DNA of 64,000 nt from Stigmatella ashevillena (GCF_028368975.1 NZ_JAQNDM010000002.1:372001-436000); one strand, 5' to 3'; positions 16,892 to 25,933 are shown, numbered from the stretch's first letter. Notes: a model not told the origin generated them from the letters alone. Numbers and translations are program-made.

Positions 16892-18415
16892 ATGCAAAAG
16901 AAGGAGCCCATCATCGGCATCGACCTCGGCACGACGAACTCGTGTGCGGCGTATGTCGACGAGAGCGGGAATGTGAAGCTCATCCCCTACAAGGGCGGCG
17001 ACTACACCATCCCCTCCATCTTCGCCATCGATGACAAGGGCAACGAGCTGATCGGCTTCGAGGCCAAGCGCCAGTGGCAGCTCAACCCGCGCAACACCAT
17101 CTACGGCGCCAAGCGCCTGGTGGGCCGCGGGTACAAGAGTGACATCGTCGACACGATGAAGAAGGTCGTGGCGTACTCGATGCGCCCCGGCAAGAAGAAC
17201 GACGTCGTGCTGGATGTGGGCAAGAAGGAGTTCACCCTCCAGGAAGTCAGCGCGAAGATCCTCAACAAGATCCGCGACGTGGCGGCCAACCACCTGAAGG
17301 TCCCCATCAAGCGCGCGGTGGTGACGGTGCCCGCGTACTTCAATGATCGCCAGCGCCAGTCGGTGAAGGATGCCGGCAAACTCATTGATCTGGACGTGGT
17401 GCGCATCATCAACGAGCCGACCGCCGCGGCGCTCGCCTATGGCGTGGGCAAGGGGCTGAAGGAGAAGGTCGTCGTCTATGACTTGGGCGGCGGCACCTTC
17501 GACGTGTCGATCATCGAGATCCGCGACCGCGTCTTCGAGGTGAAGTCCACCGGCGGCGACATCTTCCTGGGCGGCATCGACTTCGACAACGCCATCATCC
17601 ACCACGTCCTGAAGGACTTCGCGTCGAAGACGGGCATTGATCTCGCCACGGACCCGGTGGCCATGCAGCGCATCAAGGATCTGGCCGAGCGCACGAAGAT
17701 CGATCTGTCGGCGCGCGAGGAGGTGCCCTTCAACATCCCCTTCATCACCATGACGTCCCAGGGCCAGCCCCTGAACATCGAGATGAAGTTCACGCGCCGG
17801 ATGCTGGAACAGCTCACCAACCAGCACATCGACCGTTCGCTCCAGATCGTCGCCCGCGTGCTGGTGGACTCGGGGCTGTCCACCAAGGACATCGATCAGG
17901 TGATGCTGGTGGGCGGGCAGACGCGCATGCCCATCGTGCAGGACCGGCTGACGAAGTTCTTCGGCAAGCCGCCCAGCAAGGGCGTGCACCCGGACGAAGC
18001 GGTGGCCATTGGCGCGGCGCTCTACGCGAACTCGCTGGAGGACAACAGCAACCTGCGCATCCAGCTGCTGGACGTGATTCCGATGGCCATCGGGCTGGAG
18101 AAGGCGGGCGGCGCGTTCCACACGGTGTTCGCGCGCAACGCGGCCATCCCCAACGCCAAGCAGCTCCTGGCCACCACGAGCATGGACAACCAGACGGAGC
18201 TGGCCATGCGCATCTTCCAGGGTGACCACGAGATGGTGGCCCAGAACGACATGCTCGGGGAGTTCACCTTCTCGGGCATCCGCGCGGACAAGGCGGGCCG
18301 GGTCCAGGTGGAGATCACCTTCGATGTGAGCGTGGAAGGCATCCTCACGATGCGCGCGAGGGATCCGGCCACGGGCCGTGAGATGCGGACCACGGTCCGC
18401 GTCAGCCAGTCCTGA
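16892..18415 (+). CDS. Hsp70 (DnaK-like) chaperone lacking the C-terminal lid
   Basis: The 507-aa protein has a full Hsp70 nucleotide-binding domain: 'IGIDLGTTNSCAAYV' (phosphate 1), 'IINEPTAAALAYGVG', 'VVYDLGGGTFDVSI' (phosphate 2) and 'VMLVGGQTRMPIVQ' (adenosine). A beta substrate-binding domain follows, ending 'VSVEGILTMRARDPATGRE'. True DnaK is about 610-640 aa with an alpha-helical lid and an acidic tail; both are missing. It is therefore a paralogue, not the housekeeping DnaK. M. xanthus has DnaK-like proteins in motility (SglK) and exopolysaccharide control (StkA); I cannot assign this one to either. No dnaJ or grpE nearby. Divergent from prkA. Confidence 0.88.
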   Translation: MQKKEPIIGIDLGTTNSCAAYVDESGNVKLIPYKGGDYTIPSIFAIDDKGNELIGFEAKRQWQLNPRNTIYGAKRLVGRGYKSDIVDTMKKVVAYSMRPGKKNDVVLDVGKKEFTLQEVSAKILNKIRDVAANHLKVPIKRAVVTVPAYFNDRQRQSVKDAGKLIDLDVVRIINEPTAAALAYGVGKGLKEKVVVYDLGGGTFDVSIIEIRDRVFEVKSTGGDIFLGGIDFDNAIIHHVLKDFASKTGIDLATDPVAMQRIKDLAERTKIDLSAREEVPFNIPFITMTSQGQPLNIEMKFTRRMLEQLTNQHIDRSLQIVARVLVDSGLSTKDIDQVMLVGGQTRMPIVQDRLTKFFGKPPSKGVHPDEAVAIGAALYANSLEDNSNLRIQLLDVIPMAIGLEKAGGAFHTVFARNAAIPNAKQLLATTSMDNQTELAMRIFQGDHEMVAQNDMLGEFTFSGIRADKAGRVQVEITFDVSVEGILTMRARDPATGREMRTTVRVSQS

Positions 18416-18430
18416 CCCCGGAAACACGAA

Positions 18431-18455
18431 GACCCCGCTCTTGAGGAGCGGGGTC
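18431..18455. terminator. Hairpin between Hsp70-like gene and clpX
   Basis: GACCCCGCTC, loop TTGAG, GAGCGGGGTC form a perfect 10-bp stem between convergent genes (stops at 18415 and 18486). It likely terminates both transcripts; the clpX side ends in TTCGTGTTT, the other side has no T-run. Confidence 0.7.
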
Positions 18456-18485
18456 CGTGGCACCACGAGCAGCCCGGGAAGAAGA

Positions 18486-19766
<1,281 letters not shown>

Positions 19767-19963
19767 TGCTGCCTCCGAGTTCGCCGGGCTCCGATTGTTC
19801 GGAGCCTACATCACCGCCCACACCCGCTCGACAGGCTGCCCACGTCTCGAACAACCGGTCTCGACAAAATATAGGCTCCCGCTCGACGCGCAGGAAGCCC
19901 ATCGAGGCCCCCCGTCGTCATGCCTACATACTCCGGATGGGCTCAGCGTTCGATAACAGTCGC

Positions 19964-20596
19964 TCAGGCGTTCGTCACGCCCGCCGCGAGCTCTTCCATA
20001 TCCTCCGCCAACGCGGAGGCACGCTCGGCAATAGCGGAGGGCACCCGTCGGCAGCCCGACAGCTCACTGGCGAGCTTGCGCGTCATTTGGGCCAGCTTGC
20101 GCACCTGGAGGCTCTCGGGAGGCGGCTCGGGAGGCGGCTTGGGGAAGCGCTCGGTGAACTCGCGCTTGAGTTCGGTGGCCGGCTTCTCCTCGTTCCAGAT
20201 GCTGTCCCGGAGTGAACGGTACTCGGAGGGCGACAGTTGGCCCCGGTCGGCCGCGTCCGCCAACACTTCCACCACCTCGAAGGGAGGGGCCTTCTGGGGG
20301 AACTCCTGCTCCTCCAGCGCCTCGGGGGGCTCGTGCTTGGCCAGGAAGCTGAACGAGCGCGTCAATTTCAGGGCCGTCTGCTTCTTGATGTGCAGCTCCT
20401 TGAGGCAGTAGGCCTCGAAGGAGGGGTAGCCCCACTGCTCGTACTGCGCCTCGTCCCGGACCTGGACGAGCAGCTTGCCCAGCTCGGCCCAGGTGGACTT
20501 GAACCGCTTGGCTGCCAGCAGCACGGTGTGTCGGAACGTACCCGGTGGGACGGAGTGGGCCTTCTTCTGGATGTCGGTTTCCGCTGCGGAGAGCAT
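19964..20596 (-). CDS. Conserved-looking hypothetical protein
   Basis: This 210-aa soluble protein starts at ATG 20596. Residues about 40-90 ('WAELGKLLVQVRDEAQYEQW' followed by 'GYPSFEAYCLKELHIKKQTA') resemble the helical region of DUF3102-like or plasmid-type proteins that precede a helix-turn-helix, so DNA binding is possible. The middle is Pro/Glu rich ('FPKPPPEPPPES') and the C-terminus is a helical segment that may form a coiled coil. No signal peptide. I do not recognise it with confidence. Confidence 0.6.
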   Translation of the reverse strand: MLSAAETDIQKKAHSVPPGTFRHTVLLAAKRFKSTWAELGKLLVQVRDEAQYEQWGYPSFEAYCLKELHIKKQTALKLTRSFSFLAKHEPPEALEEQEFPQKAPPFEVVEVLADAADRGQLSPSEYRSLRDSIWNEEKPATELKREFTERFPKPPPEPPPESLQVRKLAQMTRKLASELSGCRRVPSAIAERASALAEDMEELAAGVTNA

Positions 20597-20641
20597 GCAG
20601 CGGGTATCGCTCAGGCACCGGGACCGGGCAAAAAACCGTCC

Positions 20642-21553
20642 CTACCCCTTCTTGCCGACTGTGAAGGAGAGGCCAACGGAGGCCAACGAGCCCTTATAGG
20701 GCTTGAAGGGCCAGCGCTGCAGCTCGCCCAGGAGGCATTTGTGCAGTGCGCCATCCTTGAGCTGGGGGTGGTCCACCCAGAGCTTGTTCACCCGGCCATC
20801 GTTGCCGATGACGAACTCGATGGGGACCTTGGCGGCGAAGCCGGGCCGCCGCTCGGCCTCTTCCTTGAAGCACCGGAAGAGCGTGCGCTGGTTGGTGGCG
20901 ACCACCTTGTTGATGGCGCCCTGGTCGAAGGAGACGCCCATGTCCAGCCCATCCGGCTCGGTGGAGACACTGCCGGAGCGCGGCTTCTTGGGCACCGCCG
21001 CCGAGGCGGGAGAGGCCGCCGCCACGGGTTTCGAGGGGCCTGTGCCAGGCGCCTTGTCCGGGGGACGACTGGGAGCGCCTTGCGTCGGATAGGCGAGGAG
21101 GTCCTCGTCCTCGCTCGGCGCCTGGGCCAGGGTGATGGTGGGCATCTCCACGGAGATGTCCGCGTACTCGTCCTCGCCGCCTCCGGGACCGTGCACCGCG
21201 AACCTTCGCCCGGCCCAGACCGCCAGCCCCACCAGGACCAGCGTCACCACGCCCAGCGTGCTGCCGATGAGGGTGCGCTTGCGGCGCTTGCGCTCATTCA
21301 CCAGGCGCATCTCCGCGTCCACCCGCATCTTCGCCGCGGCGCGCGCCACGTGGACCCGGAAGCCCTCCATGCTGTCGAGGCGTTGGAAGTCGCGCACCCC
21401 CGGCGGCGCCACCAGGGTGTCCCCCGTCAGCTCTCCCGTGTACAGCTTCTCCACGAGCTGCTGCCCGGAGAGCGGCCCCAGGACGAGATCGCCCTGACGG
21501 AATAGCCACTGCTCTTCACTCAGCCCCGCCTCAAGCTCATGTCCAGCCGCCAT
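20642..21553 (-). CDS. GYF-domain membrane protein with AgmX/PglI-type C-terminal domain
   Basis: The 303-aa protein starts at ATG 21553. Residues about 15-60 form a GYF_2-like domain ('QWLFRQGDLVLGPLSGQQLV'). A basic stretch 'NERKRRKRT' leads into one transmembrane helix (about 92-112). A Pro/Ala linker follows, then a TonB-like C-terminal domain with 'LFRCFKEEAERRPGFAAKVP', 'FVIGNDGRVNKLWVD' and 'LHKCLLGELQRWPFKP', the pattern of the myxobacterial AgmX/PglI tail with its two cysteines. AgmX/PglI are linked to adventurous gliding motility and envelope assemblies in M. xanthus. The cytoplasmic GYF and periplasmic tail suggest a trans-envelope linker; this is inference. Confidence 0.78.
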   Translation of the reverse strand: MAAGHELEAGLSEEQWLFRQGDLVLGPLSGQQLVEKLYTGELTGDTLVAPPGVRDFQRLDSMEGFRVHVARAAAKMRVDAEMRLVNERKRRKRTLIGSTLGVVTLVLVGLAVWAGRRFAVHGPGGGEDEYADISVEMPTITLAQAPSEDEDLLAYPTQGAPSRPPDKAPGTGPSKPVAAASPASAAVPKKPRSGSVSTEPDGLDMGVSFDQGAINKVVATNQRTLFRCFKEEAERRPGFAAKVPIEFVIGNDGRVNKLWVDHPQLKDGALHKCLLGELQRWPFKPYKGSLASVGLSFTVGKKG

Positions 21554-22463
21554 GCAGCGCGCAGTATCCTTGTCCCTTCGTGTCACCGCAACGCTGTCCC
21601 TCTCCTTCGATGGGTTCGTCTTGAAGCGGATTCCCACCACACTGTGGCTCTGGTACCGCGGCGGAGGCTTCCATGGCTTCCAGCGCCAGCCGCAGGGCAC
21701 CACCGTGCAATCGGCCTTGGAGGCGGTGCTTCGCTCGACGGGCGTGCCCGCCACGGTGATGCCCGCGGGGCGCACCGACCGGGGCGTGCATGCCCGGATG
21801 CAGGTGGTGAGCCTCCGGCTGGAAGCGGGAGATGAACCCGAGGCCCTCGCCGCCCGGCTCCCGGCCCTGCTCCCGCCAGACCTAGGGGTGTGCGCCGTCC
21901 GCAAGCCGCACCCCTCCTTTCATGCCCAGTGGAGCGCGGCGGGAAAGACGTACTGCTACCGCGTGCAGTTGGGAGGACGGGGGGCGGACGCCTGGCGGCC
22001 CTATGTCATGGATGCCGCCGAGGAGCCTCGCTTGGCGCAGCGCGCCATCGCTCCCGAGCGCTTGGCGGAGCTGCTGCGCATGGCCGTGGGCTCGCGGGAC
22101 TTCTGGGCGTTCCATGCGAGCTCCAGCCCCCGCAAGTCGCGGACGCTGGAATCCGCCACGGTGCACGAGTTGGGAGGGGGGTTGTTCGAGGTCCGGCTGC
22201 GCGGGGACTCCTTCGCGCGCTACCAGGTGAGGTACCTCGTGGGCTCCGCGCTGCTCACCGCCGCCGGGCAACTTCCGGAGGCGCAGTGGCGGGCCGCCCT
22301 GGAGACGGCGGAATCCATCCCGGGACTCAGGGCCGCCGCGGCGGGGCTGATCCTCTGGGAGGTGCGCTATCCGCCGGGCGTGGATCCCTTCTCCCCCGCC
22401 GACAGGACAGCGCCTACCGGACTGCCACGAGAACCGCCCTTCGTGGACGCGTCCGGCCTGTAA
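21552..22463 (+). CDS. truA: tRNA pseudouridine synthase TruA
   Basis: TruA makes pseudouridine at tRNA positions 38-40. The catalytic Asp is in 'AGRTDRGVHARMQVV', with the family motifs 'YRGGGFHGFQRQ' near the N-terminus, 'FHAQWSAAGKTYCYRV' and 'ARYQVRYLVGSALLTAA'. The longest frame starts at ATG 21552 (303 aa); the first 23 residues are not family-like, and TTG 21621 (just before 'KRIPTTLWLWYRG') would give a standard N-terminus, so the true start is uncertain. If 21552 is right, the start overlaps the start of the divergent GYF gene within the single sequence CATG (21551-21554). Confidence 0.88.
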   Translation: MQRAVSLSLRVTATLSLSFDGFVLKRIPTTLWLWYRGGGFHGFQRQPQGTTVQSALEAVLRSTGVPATVMPAGRTDRGVHARMQVVSLRLEAGDEPEALAARLPALLPPDLGVCAVRKPHPSFHAQWSAAGKTYCYRVQLGGRGADAWRPYVMDAAEEPRLAQRAIAPERLAELLRMAVGSRDFWAFHASSSPRKSRTLESATVHELGGGLFEVRLRGDSFARYQVRYLVGSALLTAAGQLPEAQWRAALETAESIPGLRAAAAGLILWEVRYPPGVDPFSPADRTAPTGLPREPPFVDASGL

Positions 22464-22476
22464 GGCCTGCGCCGGC

Positions 22477-22641
22477 TCAGTCGACGACGCGATCCTCGTA
22501 CTTCGACAGCAGATCCGAGATCGCCTCCCGGAGGTACTCGCTCTGCCGGATCCGCGTGGCGCGCGACAAGTCCTTCAACGTGTCCAGCTTCTCGCGGGAG
22601 AGACGGAAGACCACCGAGGTGAGGCGAGGCGTGTTGTCCAT
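22477..22641 (-). CDS. Small ribbon-helix-helix (CopG/Arc-like) protein
   Basis: This 54-aa gene starts at ATG 22641, six bases after a very strong ribosome site (TAGGAGGTT). It reads 'RLTSVVFRLSREKLDTLKDL' then 'SRATRIRQSEYLREAISDLL', a beta strand followed by two helices: the ribbon-helix-helix DNA-binding fold, which works as a dimer. Such proteins repress their own promoters or serve as antitoxins, but no toxin gene follows. An inverted repeat flanks its ribosome site (see 22641-22668), consistent with autoregulation. Confidence 0.8.
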   Translation of the reverse strand: MDNTPRLTSVVFRLSREKLDTLKDLSRATRIRQSEYLREAISDLLSKYEDRVVD

Positions 22642-22668
22642 GTGTGCAACCTCCTACAGGTGCGCACA
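22641..22668 (-). promoter_or_regulatory. Dyad around the ribosome site of the ribbon-helix-helix gene
   Basis: TGTGTGCA (22641-22648) and TGCGCACA (22661-22668) are inverted copies with one mismatch, centres 20 bp apart, i.e. about two helical turns. The ribosome site lies between them and the start codon touches one arm. It could be an operator for the encoded protein, or an RNA hairpin with the ribosome site in its loop. Confidence 0.45.
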
Positions 22669-22701
22669 ACATCTCACAGAACCTTCGGATCACAAGAAAA
22701 C

Positions 22702-23208
22702 TCACCGGCTGCTGATCGGAAAATGCCACTGCAGACCGGTGAATGCCTCGGCGTCCCAACGCAGGCCTGATCCGAATCCGAGCGAGAGCCCGAAGCCTCC
22801 ATATAAGGAGAGATGATCCGACAGCGTGTGGCGCGCGCCGAACCCTAGGCGAGGCCCCACCCAGGTCCCAGAAAACAGCCTCAGGGAGGCGCCGAGATCC
22901 ACGAAGGACTGCCAGTCCTCGTCGCCGAAGAAGCTGCGGTAGCCCCCGAGCAGCACGCCCTCGGATCCGGAGGGGCCCAGCACGCCGCGGGTCAGCAGGA
23001 ACACCTCGTTCCGGTCGTCGCCCACCGTGAGGCTGCCGCCCAACTCCAGAACGCCGGCCACGCCCGTCGCGCCCCGCTTGGAGCGGATGACGTCGCTGTA
23101 GCCCAGCCCCAGGCCGCCCAGCAGGCTCACCTCGCGGTGGGATTCGTAGTACTGGCCCTGGGCCCTGGGCGCCGCGAGCAGCAGCCCCAGCAGCAGCAAC
23201 CCTCTCAC
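22702..23208 (-). CDS. Small outer-membrane beta-barrel-like protein
   Basis: The 168-aa protein starts at GTG 23208, eight bases after the larE stop, so it is probably co-transcribed with larE. A signal peptide is present ('GLLLLGLLLAAPRAQGQ'). The rest is a series of Gly/aromatic alternating strands ('LLGGLGLGYSD', 'FVDLGASLRLFSGTWVGPRL') and it ends in an aromatic-rich strand 'GLQWHFPISSR', typical of a small barrel, although the last residue is not Phe. Function unknown. Confidence 0.65.
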   Translation of the reverse strand: MRGLLLLGLLLAAPRAQGQYYESHREVSLLGGLGLGYSDVIRSKRGATGVAGVLELGGSLTVGDDRNEVFLLTRGVLGPSGSEGVLLGGYRSFFGDEDWQSFVDLGASLRLFSGTWVGPRLGFGARHTLSDHLSLYGGFGLSLGFGSGLRWDAEAFTGLQWHFPISSR

Positions 23209-23215
23209 GGGGAGA

Positions 23216-24097
23216 TCAACTCACCACGGGAAGCGGAAAGCCCTGCGAGGGCTTCCCCACTCCCGCGGCCTCGTTCATGCGGCCCGAGCGGAACGGCTCG
23301 AGATCCAACGCCACGAACTGGAAGCCCAGGGCCTTGAGCGCGCGGTTGATCTCCAGCCGCACGTCGGCCGCCAGGAACCGGCCATACTCCTCTTCCGCCA
23401 ACTCCAGCCGCGCCACCTGCTCGTGGTAGCGGACGCGGAACTGGCGGAAGCCCAGCCGGCGCAGCTCGGACTCCGCGCGGGCGATCTGGAACAAGCGCTC
23501 GCGCGTCACCGAGGTGCCGTAAGGAATCCGCGAGGCCAGGCAGGCCATCTGCGGCTTGTCCCAGGTGGGCAGTCCCAGGTGGTGGCTCCACGCGCGGATC
23601 TCGTCCTTGGTGAGCCCCGCCTTCGCCAGCGGAGACTGGACGTGGTGCTCCTGGGCGGCCTTGTGCCCCGGACGGTGATCCTTGAAGTCGTCCGCGTTGA
23701 AGCCGTCCAGCACCACCGCGTAGTCCAGCGCCTGACGCCGGGCCTCGCACAAGTCGTACAGCTCCGTCTTGCAGAAGTAGCAGCGGTTGGTGGGGTTTGC
23801 CGCGTACTGGGGATTGGCCAGCTCGTTGCTCGTCAGCACCTCGTGGCGGGCGCCGAAGCGAGCGGCCAGCTCGCGCGCCTCCTGCTCCTCCTCGGGGGCC
23901 ACCGACGCGGAGAGCGCCGTCACCGCCAGCGCTCGCTCACCCAGCTCCTCGACGGCGATCTTCAGGACGAAGGTGGAGTCCACCCCGCCGGAGAACGCGA
24001 CCAGCGCCGTGCCATGGGCTCGGATCGCCGCGCGCATGGCCTCCAGCTTGGGACGGGAGGAGTCGCACAGGGCCTGGATCCGTTCGGGGCTCAGCAT
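23216..24097 (-). CDS. larE: ATP-dependent sacrificial sulfur transferase LarE
   Basis: This 293-aa enzyme starts at ATG 24097 after TAGGAG. The PP-loop 'FSGGVDSTFVLK' is at residues 35-46. Cysteines in 'NRCYFCKTELY' (C106, C109) and 'MACLASRIPYGTSVT' (C186) are at the family positions; C186 matches the sulfur-donating cysteine of the Lactobacillus enzyme, and the three-Cys set resembles LarE proteins reported to use a [4Fe-4S] cluster. LarE sulfurises the nicotinic acid-derived cofactor of lactate racemase. LarB, LarC and LarA are not in the window, so the substrate here is uncertain. Located among other sulfur genes. Confidence 0.88.
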   Translation of the reverse strand: MLSPERIQALCDSSRPKLEAMRAAIRAHGTALVAFSGGVDSTFVLKIAVEELGERALAVTALSASVAPEEEQEARELAARFGARHEVLTSNELANPQYAANPTNRCYFCKTELYDLCEARRQALDYAVVLDGFNADDFKDHRPGHKAAQEHHVQSPLAKAGLTKDEIRAWSHHLGLPTWDKPQMACLASRIPYGTSVTRERLFQIARAESELRRLGFRQFRVRYHEQVARLELAEEEYGRFLAADVRLEINRALKALGFQFVALDLEPFRSGRMNEAAGVGKPSQGFPLPVVS

Positions 24098-24116
24098 GGC
24101 GATCTCCTATAAGCAA

Positions 24117-24151
24117 AGGGCCCTCGATTGCACGCGCAACCCGAGGGCCCT
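24117..24151 (-). terminator. Terminator hairpin downstream of the CysC-like gene
   Basis: AGGGCCCTCG and CGAGGGCCCT form a perfect 10-bp stem, and the loop contains a further TTGC/GCAA pair. In the reverse direction it is followed by TTTGCTTAT. It lies 45 bases past the CysC-like stop and just before larE, separating the two transcripts. Confidence 0.65.
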
Positions 24152-24195
24152 CGAAGCTTCTGTCCGCCCCTGCTCAGGGACGAAAGGTGTGGCGG

Positions 24196-24906
24196 CTACT
24201 TGCGCTTCGCGCCCTTCTTGGTGCTGGTGGGCTTGGCCACGCGGGCCGCGCGGGTGGCCGGCCGGGACTTGGTGCCCTTGCCGGGCTTGTCGGCCTTGGG
24301 CTCGACGCGGCGCGCCTTCTTGGGCTGGGGGTTGGCCTTCATCTTCTTGCCGGTGATGATCTTCAGCTCCTCGGAGGTCATGTAGCCGAGGTCCAGCAGG
24401 GCCTGGAAGATCTTCGCGGCGCCATCCTCCACGCTCTCGGTGTCCGAGTGGATCGTCACCTCGGGAGACGTGGGCGGCTCGTACGGCTCGGTGATTCCAA
24501 TGAAGTTGGGGATCTCCCCGCTGAGGGCCTTCTTGTACTTGCCCGTGGAGTCGCGCTCGATCAGCGTCTCGGTCGGACAGTCGACGTAGACCTCGACATA
24601 GCGGCCAATGGTCCGGCGGTTCTCCTCGCGGACACTCTTGTAGGGGCTCACGCAGGGCACGAGCACCGCGACATTGTTGCGCGCCAGCAGCTGGGCCACA
24701 TAGCCGACCCGGCGCACGATGATGGAGCGCTCTTCCTTGCTGTCGCCCAGTCCCTGCCAGAGCTCCTGGCCAATCTCTCCCTCGTCCAGGGTCTCCACGT
24801 GGCGGCCCACCTGACGCAGCCGTGCGGAAATGTAGGCGGCGATGGTGCTCTTCCCGGTGCCATGCATGCCGGTCAGCCAAAGCGTGAAACCAGTGGTGCT
24901 GGGCAT
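24196..24906 (-). CDS. CysC-like adenylylsulfate kinase with a basic histone-like tail
   Basis: The 236-aa protein starts most likely at ATG 24906 (GGGAG upstream); in-frame ATGs at 24948 and 24966 would add up to 20 residues. The P-loop 'LTGMHGTGKSTIAAY' (residues 11-25) and 'VLVPCVSPYKSVREENRR' with 'YVEVYVDCPTETLIERD' match APS kinases, which phosphorylate adenosine 5'-phosphosulfate to PAPS. The DGDxxR motif is altered to 'LDEGEIGQEL', so substrate use may differ. Residues about 192-236 form a Lys/Arg/Pro/Ala tail ('KKMKANPQPKKARRVEPKAD') absent from normal CysC; it resembles histone H1 or HMGA-like tails. Confidence 0.75.
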   Translation of the reverse strand: MPSTTGFTLWLTGMHGTGKSTIAAYISARLRQVGRHVETLDEGEIGQELWQGLGDSKEERSIIVRRVGYVAQLLARNNVAVLVPCVSPYKSVREENRRTIGRYVEVYVDCPTETLIERDSTGKYKKALSGEIPNFIGITEPYEPPTSPEVTIHSDTESVEDGAAKIFQALLDLGYMTSEELKIITGKKMKANPQPKKARRVEPKADKPGKGTKSRPATRAARVAKPTSTKKGAKRK

Positions 24907-25085
24907 AGAGTGCTCACTCCCTGCGCGCGAAGCGAAGGATCGCTCCATCAGTGCGCGGCGGATCAAAAGACGCGCGCGTTATAGACGAAAACCCAGGGGT
25001 TTGACAATCGGTGCCCACCTTTCCGCAGGTGGGGGAAGCAACCAGCCAAGTGCTTGCCTCCATTGGGTTTTTCGTCCCATTCCTT

Positions 25086-25547
25086 CTACAGCGGAACCCC
25101 CCGATCCTGAAATTCTCCCTCCCGCCACCAATAGATCCGGGCCTCATGGGCCTGTCCTCGTTCCACGTTGACTACAAGGTAGGATACTTCTGGCAGCAGA
25201 GGAATTCCTCCGGGGGCGGCTGCCTGGCGGTCCTCGGCCGACAGCACGGCCACCCCATCGATGTGCGAGTGGAACACACACGCAATCTGTTCGTTCCGGG
25301 CATCCGCCTCCCGGTTCAGCGCCAGCCACTCCCGGGGCTCGAACAGAAAGGCGGTGCGGGCGGAGTGGGGAAAACGCCGGGGATCCGCCGCGTGGTACCG
25401 ATCATAGGCGTTGGGGAGGCACCGGACGCGCCAAGGTCCCCAGGGCCCCGCGCGAAGAAGCACCCCGCAGCCCTCCTGGGGGTAGCAGGCCTCCAGGTGC
25501 CGGAGGACTTCCGAGAGGTCCTCGGGCAGCGCGTCGCTCACCGGCAT
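25086..25547 (-). CDS. JAB/MPN (JAMM) metallopeptidase, Mec-like
   Basis: This 153-aa protein starts at ATG 25547, inside the end of the preceding gene (10-bp overlap). The JAMM motif is perfect: Glu25 in 'PQEGCGVLL', His93 and His95 in 'VFHSHID', then Ser103 and Asp106 in 'LSAEDRQ'. In actinobacteria the homologue Mec+ releases cysteine from the carrier protein CysO. Being the last gene of an operon with a CysO-like carrier, the same job (cleaving after the Gly-Gly tail) is the best inference. It could also remove the carrier from proteins. Confidence 0.85.
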   Translation of the reverse strand: MPVSDALPEDLSEVLRHLEACYPQEGCGVLLRAGPWGPWRVRCLPNAYDRYHAADPRRFPHSARTAFLFEPREWLALNREADARNEQIACVFHSHIDGVAVLSAEDRQAAAPGGIPLLPEVSYLVVNVERGQAHEARIYWWREGEFQDRGVPL

Positions 25548-25933
25548 CGGGCGCAGCGCCGCAGCACCATGTCCACCACCTGCCCAGGTGCCAGGCACCA
25601 CCGGCCCCCCAGCGCGGGCCCCTGCCCGCGTTGCAGCCGCTGAAAAACCAGCGCCCCGAGCGCTCCCAGCGCCAGTCCCAAGACCCCCGTGGGAGGGGGC
25701 CCCAGCGTTCGGACCGTCTCCCCAAAACACCACACGCACCCGGCGTCTCCCCGGAATACCACCCCTCCCCGCTGGCCATCTCCCCCCAGCGCCACCCAAG
25801 GGGCCTCTCCTCCCCAGGCGGCGGGCAGCTCGGCCAGCCGGCCCTCGGCTTCGGGCCCCAAGGCGTCCAGATAGGCGAAGGCCGTGCGCCCCGCAGGCCC
25901 GGCGCCTTCCCGCCGCGGTCCCTTCGGCGCCAC
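25538..25933 (-). CDS. Truncated E1-like protein: zinc domain of a ThiF/MoeB-type enzyme without the ATP-binding half
   Basis: The 131-aa product starts at GTG 25933, with its ribosome site AGGAGGG inside the last codons of the carrier gene. Its C-terminal two thirds align by eye with E1 enzymes: 'GDGQRGGVVFRGDAGCVWCF' matches the strand before the first CxxC, 'PTGVLGLALGALGALVFQRL' matches the helix that lines the E1 dimer, and 'RRCARC' supplies the second CxxC (C66/C69, C127/C130). The Rossmann GxGGxG nucleotide site is absent and there is no room for it upstream. It may pair with the full ThiF-like protein as a non-catalytic subunit; this is inference. Confidence 0.65.
   Translation of the reverse strand: MAPKGPRREGAGPAGRTAFAYLDALGPEAEGRLAELPAAWGGEAPWVALGGDGQRGGVVFRGDAGCVWCFGETVRTLGPPPTGVLGLALGALGALVFQRLQRGQGPALGGRWCLAPGQVVDMVLRRCARCR

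Noticed and set aside
16820-18466. Long reverse frame opposite the Hsp70-like gene
   Set aside because: Antisense shadow of a gene with perfect Hsp70 motifs.
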